This document shows, in pieces, positions 23,900-31,864 of a stretch of DNA of 32,966 nt. Below the pieces are notes generated by a model. It had not been told where the DNA came from and did not search any database. It worked only from the letters and a program-made list of their open reading frames with translations. The stretch's first letter is position 1, and every line of letters starts with the position of its first letter. The position numbers and the translations under genes are program-made. The stretch lies in contig CANRCI010000004.1 in assembly GCA_947629075.1 (NCBI GenBank), positions 1-32,966 of the forward strand, in the 5' to 3' direction. Source of the stretch: an uncultured Bacilli bacterium. Lineage in GTDB: Bacteria > Bacillota_I > Bacilli_A > RF39 > UBA660.

Positions 23900-25318
23900 T
23901 TATTTATCTAACTCTTCTATTAATAGTTTATTTACTATTTCTGGAGATAGACTTCCTTTTGTCTCTTTCATAATTTGACCCATTAAGAATTTAGATGCTC
24001 TAGTGTTTCCAGCTTTATAATCTTTAACACTAGCCTCGTTTTTAGCAAGAATATCTCTTATTACTTCTAAGATGGCATTCGGATCACTTATTATTTTAAT
24101 TCCTTTTTCAGATATTATCTCATCGACAGTAGTATCCTTTTCCATAATGTCATCAATTATATCTTTAAATACTTTGTTATTTATTTTACCTTCATCTAAT
24201 TTTTTAACAATGTCGATAAACTTATCATCAGTAAGTTTAGTCTTATCTATAGTCGTATTGTGTTTATTTAAATAGAACTGAATATCTCCCAAAAGAAGAT
24301 TACTAGCAATGACTAGATTTATATCAGTATCTAAAAATTTATTTAAATAATCAGATAGATTGCGGTTTTGAATTATCTTATTGGCATTCAATAGAGATAT
24401 TCCACGATTCAAATAGTTAGTTCTTCGTTCTTCAGCGAGCATCGGAATAGTCTTTTTTACTCTTTCGATCATCTCATCAGTCAATCTGACAAAAGGAATA
24501 TCTGGTTCAGGAAAATAACGATAATCATTTCCTGTTTCTTTTACACGCATCAAGATAGTTTGATTAGTTTTATCATCAAAACGACGAGTCTCTTCGTGGA
24601 AAGTTTCACCCTTCTCTAAAAGTTCTTTTTGACGAGCTACTTCCTTTTCAATTGCAACACCGACATTGGAGATAGAACCGATATTCTTGACCTCTGTCTT
24701 AGTTCCCAATTTCTCAGTTTTACTTATTGAGACGTTACAATCACAACGCATACTTCCTTCTTCAATCTTACAATCTGATATATCGGCATAAAGTAATAAT
24801 TCACGTAGTTTTTCAAGATACAAAACAGCTTCTTCACTAGAATTCATATCAGCTTCAGTAACGATTTCAACTAATGGTACTCCAGCACGATTAAAATCTA
24901 ATAATGAATGATTGTTGTGGTGAATACTCTTACAAGTATCTTCTTCGATATGAATATCGTGAATTCTTATTTTTTTCTTTCTATCACCTAAATCGATTTC
25001 GACATATCCGTTAACCCCAATTGGCGTTCTAGCTTGAGTTATTTGATAATTTTTAGGATTGTCGGGATAAAAATAGTTTTTGCGATCGAAATGCATATTT
25101 TTATTTATTTCACAATTTAAAACTAAAGCTGCTTTAATAGCTTGGTTTACTACTTCTTCATTCAAAGTTGGAAGAGTTCCTGGATAACCTAAATCGATGA
25201 CATTGACATTGCTGTTAGCAGTTGTCCCATAACCGTTAATACTGTTAGAGAAGATTTTAGTTTTCGTTTTAAGTTCGGCATGAACTTCAATTCCTACAGT
25301 TGTCTTATAATCACTCAT
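23900..25318 (-). CDS. gatB: Asp/Glu-tRNA amidotransferase subunit B
   Basis: GatB is the tRNA-binding kinase-like subunit of the enzyme that converts Glu-tRNA(Gln) and Asp-tRNA(Asn) to the amide forms. The 472-aa protein has TTVGIEVHAELKTKTKIFS at the N-terminus, DRKNYFYPDNPKNYQITQ, SMRCDCNVS, the KNIGSISN helix and a C-terminal YqeY-like tail ending in KASxFLMGQIMK-type sequence. Length is normal. The ATG at 25318 is eight bases after AGGAGG and one base after the gatA stop. It is the last gene of gatCAB. No clear terminator follows. Confidence 0.96.
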   Translation of the reverse strand: MSDYKTTVGIEVHAELKTKTKIFSNSINGYGTTANSNVNVIDLGYPGTLPTLNEEVVNQAIKAALVLNCEINKNMHFDRKNYFYPDNPKNYQITQARTPIGVNGYVEIDLGDRKKKIRIHDIHIEEDTCKSIHHNNHSLLDFNRAGVPLVEIVTEADMNSSEEAVLYLEKLRELLLYADISDCKIEEGSMRCDCNVSISKTEKLGTKTEVKNIGSISNVGVAIEKEVARQKELLEKGETFHEETRRFDDKTNQTILMRVKETGNDYRYFPEPDIPFVRLTDEMIERVKKTIPMLAEERRTNYLNRGISLLNANKIIQNRNLSDYLNKFLDTDINLVIASNLLLGDIQFYLNKHNTTIDKTKLTDDKFIDIVKKLDEGKINNKVFKDIIDDIMEKDTTVDEIISEKGIKIISDPNAILEVIRDILAKNEASVKDYKAGNTRASKFLMGQIMKETKGSLSPEIVNKLLIEELDK

Positions 25319-25319
25319 T

Positions 25320-26768
25320 CTACTTACCTCCTCGTGGATCCAAATTAAGATTTAACTTTTTCTCGATAAAAGCTGCTAACTTGTACATAAGAGCTTCTTC
25401 GAAGTCATCACCAATGATGTGAAGACCAATTGGCATATGTTCTTTATTAAATCCCATTGGAACACTCATTCCAGGAAAACCAGCCATATTAACTGGAATT
25501 ACTAAGACATCATCCATAAATGTCTTAAGTGGATCATCTAATCCTTCTCCCAATGAATAAGCCACCGTAGTTGATACTGGTCCAATGATCAAATCATATT
25601 TTTTAAAAGCATCTTTAAAAGCTTTACGCATATCATCTCTAATTCTTAAAGCCTTATCGTAATAAATCTTAGCATTCTCACCACTAAGTAGATAAGACCC
25701 AACCATAATACGACGTTTAACTTCTTTACCAAATCCTTCTTGACGCGTCTTCATATATAATTCGTCGGCACTTTGAGGATTTTCTACCGAATAACCATAA
25801 CGAATACCATCGAAACGAGCTAGATTACTACTAGCTTCCCCCATAGCAATAATTTGGTATAGTGTTACAGCTTTATCCAAGTACTCAATATCGATAAAAT
25901 CGACAGTAACACCAGCTTCTCTTAAAAGCTCAACTATCTCCATAAGTTTATTTTTAACTTCACTACTTACGATGTCACTAACTAAGTAATTAGGAATAGC
26001 TATTTTCATGCCCTTGACATCTTCACCAATCATACGAGTATAATCTTCAACTTCGCGATAAGAACTAGTTAAATCCTTATCGTCATGACCACTAATAGCG
26101 TTTAACAGAAGAGCGTTTTCATAAACATTTCTCGTCATCGGTCCAATTTGATCAAGACTTGATGCGAAAGCAATTAAACCATAACGAGAAACACGTCCAT
26201 ATGTAGGTTTCATCCCCACAATTCCACAATAACTAGATGGTTGACGAATAGAACCTCCAGTATCACTTCCTAGTGACAAAAAAGCAAGACGATTAGATAC
26301 ACATGAAGCACTACCACCACTAGAACCACCTGGTACACGAGTTTTATTCCAAGGATTTAATGGCACTCCAAAATAACTAGTCTGACTAGTTGACCCCATC
26401 GCAAACTCATCCATATTAGTCTTACCGATAATAATCATGTTTTTTTCATTTATTTTTCTAACTACTTCAGCATCGTATATAGGAATAAAATTTTCCAGGA
26501 TTTTAGAGGCACAAGTAGTACGCAAATTTTTAGTCACAATATTATCTTTAACAGCTATTGGAAGCCCAAAAAGCAAATTATCTACTTCTTTATTTTCAAG
26601 TTCATGAGCTCTTTTAATAGCTTCTTCTTTATTTAGAGTAATAAAGCTATTAGAGTCACTATTTTCTATTCTTTCAAAGCATTCATTGACTAAATCAATT
26701 GGTTTTATCTCTTTTTTCTTTAGCAATTCATTTATCTGTTGAATACTTAAATCTAAATATTTAGTCAT
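25320..26768 (-). CDS. gatA: Asp/Glu-tRNA amidotransferase subunit A
   Basis: GatA releases ammonia from glutamine for the amidotransferase. The 482-aa amidase-signature protein has the catalytic Lys in GLPIAVKDNI, the Gly/Ser-rich motif VPGGSSGGSASCVSNRLAFL with the cis-Ser, and the nucleophile region GSDTGGSIRQPSSYCG. The C-terminus MAGFPGMSVPMGF is also typical. The ATG at 26768 overlaps the gatC stop by 8 bases and follows GGTGATG. Confidence 0.97.
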   Translation of the reverse strand: MTKYLDLSIQQINELLKKKEIKPIDLVNECFERIENSDSNSFITLNKEEAIKRAHELENKEVDNLLFGLPIAVKDNIVTKNLRTTCASKILENFIPIYDAEVVRKINEKNMIIIGKTNMDEFAMGSTSQTSYFGVPLNPWNKTRVPGGSSGGSASCVSNRLAFLSLGSDTGGSIRQPSSYCGIVGMKPTYGRVSRYGLIAFASSLDQIGPMTRNVYENALLLNAISGHDDKDLTSSYREVEDYTRMIGEDVKGMKIAIPNYLVSDIVSSEVKNKLMEIVELLREAGVTVDFIDIEYLDKAVTLYQIIAMGEASSNLARFDGIRYGYSVENPQSADELYMKTRQEGFGKEVKRRIMVGSYLLSGENAKIYYDKALRIRDDMRKAFKDAFKKYDLIIGPVSTTVAYSLGEGLDDPLKTFMDDVLVIPVNMAGFPGMSVPMGFNKEHMPIGLHIIGDDFEEALMYKLAAFIEKKLNLNLDPRGGK

Positions 26769-27057
26769 TAATCATCACCGGAACTTCCACAAAATTACCA
26801 ATGCTCGCTGGTACATTCTTCATTATTTCTTCGTTTGATAACATCTCACCACTCTCATCTTTTCTAAGAACGGTATCGTGATCATAAGGAGCAATTAAAA
26901 GTTCTTCATCATAATTTTTTACTTCTTTAATCTTATCAACTTCATCCAATAATTTCTTTAGTTCAACTTGATATTTTTCTATTTCCTCTTCACTGATTCC
27001 TACCCTTGCTAAGCGGGAAACATGAAGTACTTCTTCTTTAGTCAATTTATCTTTCAT
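26761..27057 (-). CDS. gatC: Asp/Glu-tRNA amidotransferase subunit C
   Basis: GatC is the small subunit that wraps around and stabilises GatA. The 98-aa protein matches the family (LTKEEVLHVSRLARVGISEE, then DEVDKIKEV and a proline-poor C-terminal part ending NFVEVPVMIND). I start it at the ATG at 27057, seven bases after GGAGG; the ATG at 27069 precedes that site. It leads the gatCAB operon. Confidence 0.94.
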   Translation of the reverse strand: MKDKLTKEEVLHVSRLARVGISEEEIEKYQVELKKLLDEVDKIKEVKNYDEELLIAPYDHDTVLRKDESGEMLSNEEIMKNVPASIGNFVEVPVMIND

Positions 27058-27078
27058 AACTTCCTCCATAACAAAATA

Positions 27079-27107
27079 ATTATACCAAATATCTTAACAC
27101 TTGTTTA
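27079..27107 (-). promoter_or_regulatory. Promoter of gatCAB
   Basis: TAAACA (27102-27107), 17 bases, TATAAT (27079-27084) on the minus strand. No T-box or other leader RNA is present between it and gatC, since the leader is only about 15 bases. Confidence 0.6.
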
Positions 27108-27130
27108 TATTTTTTACAATTTTTACTATG

Positions 27131-27160
27131 AAAAAAAAGAAGATTCTAAACCGAATCTTC
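27131..27160 (-). terminator. Strong terminator upstream of the gatC promoter
   Basis: A perfect 8-bp stem (27139-27146 with 27153-27160, 6-nt loop) is followed by eight U residues on the minus strand. It would end a transcript arriving from pgsA or from a small RNA starting near 27185. A second imperfect hairpin (arms 27175-27181 and 27201-27207) lies just before it. Confidence 0.8.
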
Positions 27161-27265
27161 CCGTCTACTCAATCAAGCATCCCGCCTGATATTATATAAT
27201 GATGCTTTTAATAAAAAATTATGCATATTTTATCATTTTAGTGTATAATTATTATGGGTGATATA

Positions 27266-27364
27266 ATGTTGGGATTAAGCCTTTATGAAATATCAAAATT
27301 ATTACTTTTGGGAATCTTAGTATGTGTCTGTGCTATTGTGATTGTTTGGTTTACGATGAAATAA
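27266..27364 (+). CDS. Isolated 32-aa single-pass membrane peptide
   Basis: A short plus-strand gene with its own signals in a minus-strand region. The peptide begins MLGLSLYEISKLLLLGILVC and ends in a Trp-Phe-Thr-Met-Lys tail; residues about 11-29 form one membrane helix with two cysteines. A GGGTGA ribosome site is correctly placed, TATAAT (27244-27249) lies just upstream, and an intrinsic terminator follows two bases after the stop. I do not recognise a family. Size and build resemble type I toxins and other tiny regulatory membrane peptides, but no antisense RNA is proven. It is too short for standard gene finding. Confidence 0.6.
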   Translation: MLGLSLYEISKLLLLGILVCVCAIVIVWFTMK

Positions 27365-27365
27365 G

Positions 27366-27386
27366 CTACCTATCGGTAGTTTTTTT
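27366..27386 (+). terminator. Terminator of the small membrane-peptide gene
   Basis: CTACC/GGTAG stem (27366-27370 with 27375-27379, 4-nt loop) followed by seven T residues on the plus strand. The minus-strand reading lacks a U run, so it is directed to the small gene. Confidence 0.75.
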
Positions 27387-28116
27387 AATTTAATTTATTA
27401 AACTTTTTTACTTTAACTCGTTCTTTAGCATTAACATTTAAAATTTCGGGACGATAAGTTAAAGTCTTTTCTTTTTTTAATGTATCATGTCTATTTTCCT
27501 GAATAATCGGTTGTTGAAACTCTCTTGTTTCTGGTTCGTAGTAATCATTACTCTCTTTTTTAGTCAAATATTTTTTCTTGATAGCAAATATTTCTGGAAC
27601 CACGGTAGCTATTGCTAAGGACATAGATACTGGGGCAATCATTCCTAAAAGCGAACCGCCAAATCCAAAAGCGATAGTTGAGATGACACCCATTGTCTGA
27701 AAAGCCATCTTCGCTTTAGCAGGAAAAGTTGGCGCTAAATCTTTTCTCTTTTTTATTTTAGCTTGATACGAATAAAATGACGAAGCAACGACGTCACGAC
27801 CTAAAATTAACATTGGCCAAAGAGGCATAGCTCCAGTTGCCATTAAAGTAAAACAAAGGCCCCAGTTATAGACTTTATCAGCAATTGGATCTAAAACCTT
27901 ACCAATTTTGGAAGTCATATTTTTCTCTCTAGCAAGATAACCATCGACAAAGTCCGTTGCACCGATTAAAGCCGTCACTAAAGCTAAGACTGGTGACAAG
28001 CTAATCCCCGTCGTCAACATAAAGGAAAACAGTAAAATCGAAGAGATAATTCTAGTCGTAGTAATCACATTAGGAAGCGTTAATATTTCATTGTAATTCT
28101 TATTTTTATCGTTCAT
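27385..28116 (-). CDS. pgsA: CDP-alcohol phosphatidyltransferase (PgsA-like) with long C-terminal tail
   Basis: PgsA makes phosphatidylglycerol phosphate from CDP-diacylglycerol and glycerol 3-phosphate; the product feeds LtaS. The 243-aa protein carries the full family motif D-x2-DG-x2-AR-x8-G-x3-D-x3-D (about 55-80, FVDGYLAREKNMTSKIGKVL then DPIADK) and about five membrane segments ending near residue 180. It is some 50-60 residues longer than usual: the tail (185-243) is hydrophilic and basic, ending VKVKKFNKLN. The ATG at 28116 follows GGAGG. Cardiolipin or another head-group synthase of the same superfamily is possible. Confidence 0.85.
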   Translation of the reverse strand: MNDKNKNYNEILTLPNVITTTRIISSILLFSFMLTTGISLSPVLALVTALIGATDFVDGYLAREKNMTSKIGKVLDPIADKVYNWGLCFTLMATGAMPLWPMLILGRDVVASSFYSYQAKIKKRKDLAPTFPAKAKMAFQTMGVISTIAFGFGGSLLGMIAPVSMSLAIATVVPEIFAIKKKYLTKKESNDYYEPETREFQQPIIQENRHDTLKKEKTLTYRPEILNVNAKERVKVKKFNKLN

Positions 28117-28156
28117 AAACTTCCTCCATCACGATATCTTTTTCTCACTAAGAATT

Positions 28157-28184
28157 ATTATAAAACATTAATATGTTATGTCAA
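28157..28184 (-). promoter_or_regulatory. Sigma-A promoter of the PgsA-like gene
   Basis: Perfect TTGACA (28179-28184), 16 bases, perfect TATAAT (28157-28162) on the minus strand. Confidence 0.8.
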
Positions 28185-28185
28185 T

Positions 28186-28206
28186 AAAAAAAGACTATGA
28201 CTAGTC
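28186..28206 (-). terminator. Terminator of the YetF-like gene
   Basis: A 5-bp stem (28193-28197 with 28202-28206, 4-nt loop) followed by seven U residues on the minus strand. It contains the stop codon of the gene at 28201. Confidence 0.65.
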
Positions 28207-28908
28207 TAGTACTCGAAATTCTTGAACATCTAAATTTTTCTCATAAATAGTCAACTTCTCTTTATTATCACAAGTAACCAAAAGAAGACCGTTAACATTT
28301 TTATAGCCACTATTTTCAAGGCGCTTCATCAACCACTTTTTATCTTTACCAATATTTCTCAAATTATCTTCAATAATTTTACCATCAATTATCAAATTAG
28401 CAACCAACGACGTTTTATCGACTTTCAATTTCATATCATCAGGAGTTACTGGAGCATATTTACTTTTAGGTAAAAAACTTATTTTTCCATCGGACTCCAT
28501 TAAGGCATACTCGATTTGCGTTATATCAAAGTATCCCGCAACTCTAGCTTCTCGCAATAAGTCAGTGATATCAAATTTAGCTTTAATCAAAGAATTCTCT
28601 AATATTTTACCATTTTCTATTAAGACTATCGGAGTACCAATGATAAATCTCCTAGCCTCAATATTTTTAGTTGTAAGTTTTGAGACAAAAACAGAAGTAA
28701 GAGCAAGAACTAACATAGCTAATGCTCCATTCATAAAATGAGTCTCTAAATTAGTTGAAACTTCTGCAACGACACTACCAATCGTTATACCTATGACATA
28801 ATCGTATAAATTAAGTTGACTAATCTGTTTCTTACCCATCATTTTAGTAAGTAAAAACAAAATGACAATCGATAAAACCGTCTTCCATAAAACTGAAAAA
28901 AGATCCAT
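28201..28908 (-). CDS. YetF/YcaP-family (DUF421) membrane protein
   Basis: The 235-aa protein has about three N-terminal membrane segments and a DUF421 C-terminal domain. Typical blocks are MMGKKQISQLNLYDYVIGIT, FDITQIEYALMESDGKISFL and LIIDGKIIEDNL. In Bacillus, YetF-type proteins (including SpoVA-associated paralogues) sit in membranes and the spore; the role here is unknown. The ATG at 28908 follows AGGTGA; a GTG at 28917 lies within that site. The start codon lies in the 3' arm of the fhs terminator hairpin, so expression needs readthrough of that structure or another promoter inside fhs. Confidence 0.88.
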   Translation of the reverse strand: MDLFSVLWKTVLSIVILFLLTKMMGKKQISQLNLYDYVIGITIGSVVAEVSTNLETHFMNGALAMLVLALTSVFVSKLTTKNIEARRFIIGTPIVLIENGKILENSLIKAKFDITDLLREARVAGYFDITQIEYALMESDGKISFLPKSKYAPVTPDDMKLKVDKTSLVANLIIDGKIIEDNLRNIGKDKKWLMKRLENSGYKNVNGLLLVTCDNKEKLTIYEKNLDVQEFRVLD

Positions 28909-28938
28909 AATAATCACCTAATAATATTATGGATCTTT
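28899..28938 (-). terminator. Hairpin that ends fhs and contains the next gene's start
   Basis: A perfect 14-bp stem (28899-28912 with 28925-28938, 12-nt loop) is followed by U residues on the minus strand. The loop holds the AGGTGA ribosome site of the YetF-like gene and the 3' arm holds its ATG and next codons. It can act as the fhs terminator and as a block to translation of the next gene. Confidence 0.75.
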
Positions 28939-28942
28939 ATCT

Positions 28943-30544
28943 TTAAAATAAACCTACTATTTCATTAGTTTCAGTTAAATCAATTTTTTCGTAGTTCGGT
29001 ACTTTTGGAAGTCCTGGCATTCTAATAGTTTTACCTAGTATAACTGCAATAAAACCAGCCCCACTATATATTTCGATATCGCGAACATTAATCGTATAAT
29101 CCATTGGATAACCCAACTTTTTAGGATCATCACTAATCGAATATTGCGTTTTAGAAATACATACTGGTAAATGAGATAGTTCTAATTCATCGATCACTTT
29201 CAACATTTCAAGAGCTTTCTCCGAATAGACAACATCTTTAGCATGATATATTTCTTTACAAATAGTATCAATCTTATCTTTAGTTGGAATGAAATCGTCA
29301 TATAGAAGTTTGAATTCATTCTCTTTTTCACACATATCGACTACTGCTTTAGCTAGTTGTCCAGCACCAATTCCACCCATCGTATAAGCTTCACTCAAAG
29401 TGAATGGAACCCCTAAATATTCACAACACTTCTTTACTACCGCAATTTCTTCATGCGTATCTGTCTCATATTTATTAAGACAAACGATTAGATTAGAATT
29501 GAATTTTTTCATATTGCTGATATGAACATTTAAGTTTGGTAATCCACGTCTTACCGCATCGACATTTTCCTTATCGATATCTTCTTTAGGAACACCCGCA
29601 TTGTATTTCAAAGCTTTAATCGTCGCTACTAAAACGACGCAATCAGGTTTCAATCCAGCTGTACGGCACTTGATATCGAAGAACTTTTCAGCTCCTAAAT
29701 CAGAACCAAATCCTGCTTCAGTTATGACATAATCACATAGATTTTTCCCCAATTTAGTAGCAATTACACTGTTACATCCATGAGCAATATTAGCAAATGG
29801 TCCACCGTGAACGATAACCGGATTGTTTTCAAGACTTTGAACTAGATTAGGATTCATGGCATCACGAAGCAAAACCATAAGTGATCCGACAATCTTTAAA
29901 TCTTTAGTATATATTGGTTTATCGTCTTTAGTATAACCGATAATAATATTAGAAAGACGATCTCTTAAGTCATTCATATCTTTAGCAAGACAGAAAATGC
30001 TCATTATTTCACTAGCAGCAGTGATATTGAAGTCCCCTCTCAAAGCACGATCATTGACATCTAAACATCTCTTGAAAGTAATGCGATCGATACCTAACTC
30101 ATTACCAAAATAAATATGATTTTCGGCTGCCGCTACAATTAAATTATTACAACTCGTTATTGCGTGCATATCTCCAGTAAAATGAAGATTTATCTCTTCC
30201 ATTGGAACCATCTGTGACAAACCACCACCAGTTGCGCCACCCTTAAACCCGAATACAGGTCCAAGTGATGGTTCGCGAAGAACAGCAATCGCATCCTTTT
30301 TAATAAATCTAAGTCCGTCTAAAAGTCCAAGACTAACAGTAGTTTTTCCTTCACCATAAGGAGTCGGATTAATAGAAGTTACTAGAATTAACTTTCCATC
30401 TTTACCACCCATTATGTCATTAAAATTAATCTTGGCCATGTATTTTCCATAAGGAATTAATAAGTTCTCATCCAAATGAATCTTTTTACTAATATCTCTT
30501 ATATCCTCTTTGACACAAGATTTAGCTATTTCTATATCAGTCAT
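28943..30544 (-). CDS. fhs: Formate-tetrahydrofolate ligase
   Basis: Fhs makes 10-formyltetrahydrofolate from formate, ATP and tetrahydrofolate, feeding purine and fMet synthesis. The 533-aa protein has the P-loop NPTPYGEGKTTV (about 60-70), LREPSLGPVFGFKGGATGGG, HFTGDMHAITSCNNL and the C-terminal MPGLPKVPNYEKIDL. Length is slightly below the common 555-560 aa. The ATG at 30544 follows GGGTGA; the ATG at 30562 precedes that site. No other folate gene is adjacent. Confidence 0.96.
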   Translation of the reverse strand: MTDIEIAKSCVKEDIRDISKKIHLDENLLIPYGKYMAKINFNDIMGGKDGKLILVTSINPTPYGEGKTTVSLGLLDGLRFIKKDAIAVLREPSLGPVFGFKGGATGGGLSQMVPMEEINLHFTGDMHAITSCNNLIVAAAENHIYFGNELGIDRITFKRCLDVNDRALRGDFNITAASEIMSIFCLAKDMNDLRDRLSNIIIGYTKDDKPIYTKDLKIVGSLMVLLRDAMNPNLVQSLENNPVIVHGGPFANIAHGCNSVIATKLGKNLCDYVITEAGFGSDLGAEKFFDIKCRTAGLKPDCVVLVATIKALKYNAGVPKEDIDKENVDAVRRGLPNLNVHISNMKKFNSNLIVCLNKYETDTHEEIAVVKKCCEYLGVPFTLSEAYTMGGIGAGQLAKAVVDMCEKENEFKLLYDDFIPTKDKIDTICKEIYHAKDVVYSEKALEMLKVIDELELSHLPVCISKTQYSISDDPKKLGYPMDYTINVRDIEIYSGAGFIAVILGKTIRMPGLPKVPNYEKIDLTETNEIVGLF

Positions 30545-30567
30545 ATTATCACCCAACTCCATTATAC

Positions 30568-30596
30568 ATTATATTGCTTTTTTTTAGAAGTAAAAA
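30568..30596 (-). promoter_or_regulatory. Candidate promoter of fhs
   Basis: TATAAT (30568-30573) with a poor TTTTTA -35 (30591-30596) at 17 bases on the minus strand. A second TATAAT occurs at 30561-30566. Confidence 0.4.
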
Positions 30597-30627
30597 ACCT
30601 CTTATAAAGATATTTTATAAAAGGTTT
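30595..30627 (-). terminator. Terminator of the methionine-rich protein gene
   Basis: A 14-bp stem with one G-U pair (30595-30608 with 30614-30627, 5-nt loop) runs into U residues on the minus strand, just after the stop at 30631. Confidence 0.75.
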
Positions 30628-30630
30628 AAC

Positions 30631-31068
30631 TTATAAAAATTGTTTAAAATCATCAATGCTCTGTTTTTGAAAATCCCAGACATTTTTAGCTAACTTAATA
30701 ATATTTTTTTCGGTGTATTCCTGATAACGATCAATTTTCTTTTCCATTTCAATAATTCCTGCTGATAATCCCTTAATCATCATATCAGCAATTCGTGAAT
30801 CACTGTTATCCATCATGACTTCCATTTTCATACTCATATCAGCACTCATCTTTGTCATCATACCATCAGTCTTTTTAGATCCACCATATTTCTTAATAAG
30901 TTTTTTACTCTCTTTCAAATATTTTTCATATTCTTTTAGTTTTTCTTCGATTAATTTATTAATTTTATTATCGCGTTTCTCTAAATCTTTTAATAATTTA
31001 GTAGATGAATAGACTCCCATATCACATACTTTATACACATACTCTAAAAGTTCTAAATTTTGATTCAT
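30631..31068 (-). CDS. Methionine-rich helical protein, function unknown
   Basis: The 145-aa protein is predicted to be nearly all helix, with charged heptad-like stretches (KLIEEKLKEYEKYLKESKKL) and a middle segment unusually rich in Met (GMMTKMSADMSMKMEVMMDN). It has no signal peptide. The build looks like a small ferritin-like four-helix bundle, but I see no metal-ligand pattern and do not assign it. The ATG at 31068 follows GGAGG; an ATG at 31080 precedes it. It is a single gene diverging from the sortase operon. Confidence 0.75.
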   Translation of the reverse strand: MNQNLELLEYVYKVCDMGVYSSTKLLKDLEKRDNKINKLIEEKLKEYEKYLKESKKLIKKYGGSKKTDGMMTKMSADMSMKMEVMMDNSDSRIADMMIKGLSAGIIEMEKKIDRYQEYTEKNIIKLAKNVWDFQKQSIDDFKQFL

Positions 31069-31085
31069 ATTGACCTCCAATGTTA

Positions 31086-31113
31086 TTGTCTGTAAAGTTG
31101 TGTATTTTATACA
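31086..31113 (+). promoter_or_regulatory. Candidate promoter of the sortase operon
   Basis: TTGTCT (31086-31091), 16 bases, TATACA (31108-31113). It overlaps the divergent promoter at 31106-31133. Confidence 0.4.
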
Positions 31114-31133
31114 TTTTAGATTTTTTTCAACAA
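31106..31133 (-). promoter_or_regulatory. Candidate promoter of the methionine-rich protein gene
   Basis: TTGTTG (31128-31133), 16 bases, TATAAA (31106-31111) on the minus strand. The overlap with the divergent sortase promoter could make the two compete. Confidence 0.45.
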
Positions 31134-31183
31134 TATATTACAAAGACTAGTTATTAAAATTGGCTTATACAAAGGAGGCGTTT

Positions 31184-31864
31184 ATGAGTAAATTTCTATT
31201 AGTTTTGATGATGTTATTTTCTTTAGGAGGAAGTAATCGGTTAGATATCGATTTTAAAGAATTGGAAGTGCCCAGTTTTAAAGAGTTTTTTACATCAGCG
31301 CGGAGTACTTATGATAACGATGATATCGTTGGATATTTAAAAATTGATGGGGTGATGGATAGTTTAGTTACCCAGACAACTGACAATTCTTATTACTTGA
31401 ATCACGACATAAAGAAAGAAAAGAATAAAAGTGGACAAGTATTCATGGATTACCGGAATGAAAAAAACGATAAAATAACTCTAATATACGGTCATAATTC
31501 GTATAAAAATATTCCGTTTGTCAATTTGGAAAAGTACTATGACAAAGATTTTTTTAATGAACATCGCTATATCGATTTAACCCTGGAAAATGAAAAAAAA
31601 TCTTATGAGATCTTTTCGGTTTATGTAGAAACAGATGATTGGGATTACACTAAACTTAAATTTGATAATGACAATGAATATCTCGACCATTTAGAAAAGT
31701 TAAAGAGTAATTCGATGTTTGCAAGTGATGTCCAACTAGATCGTGACAGTGAAATATTAATTTTACAAACTTGTAGTCATTTAAAAGAATATAAAGATTA
31801 TGAAAATAAATACTTATTAGTTATAGGAAGGAGAATTGAGGTAAATGAAGAAGTGGAAATTTAG
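31184..31864 (+). CDS. Class B sortase
   Basis: This is a membrane-anchored transpeptidase that attaches surface proteins to the cell wall. The 226-aa protein has a short N-terminal hydrophobic anchor (about 4-16) and a sortase domain with the catalytic triad H104 (IYGHNSY), C197 (LQTCSH) and R216 (VIGRRI). The long strand/helix between His and Cys, with YETDDWDYT-like sequence (VETDDWDYTKL), is typical of class B. The ATG at 31184 has AAAGGAGG upstream; an in-frame TTG at 31160 does not. Its end overlaps the next gene by 20 bases. The neighbour is its likely substrate. Confidence 0.9.
   Translation: MSKFLLVLMMLFSLGGSNRLDIDFKELEVPSFKEFFTSARSTYDNDDIVGYLKIDGVMDSLVTQTTDNSYYLNHDIKKEKNKSGQVFMDYRNEKNDKITLIYGHNSYKNIPFVNLEKYYDKDFFNEHRYIDLTLENEKKSYEIFSVYVETDDWDYTKLKFDNDNEYLDHLEKLKSNSMFASDVQLDRDSEILILQTCSHLKEYKDYENKYLLVIGRRIEVNEEVEI

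Noticed and set aside
27079..27207. T-box or other riboswitch leader for gatCAB
   Set aside because: The gatC promoter lies downstream of the hairpins, the leader is about 15 bases, and no T-box consensus such as AGGGTGGAACC is present.
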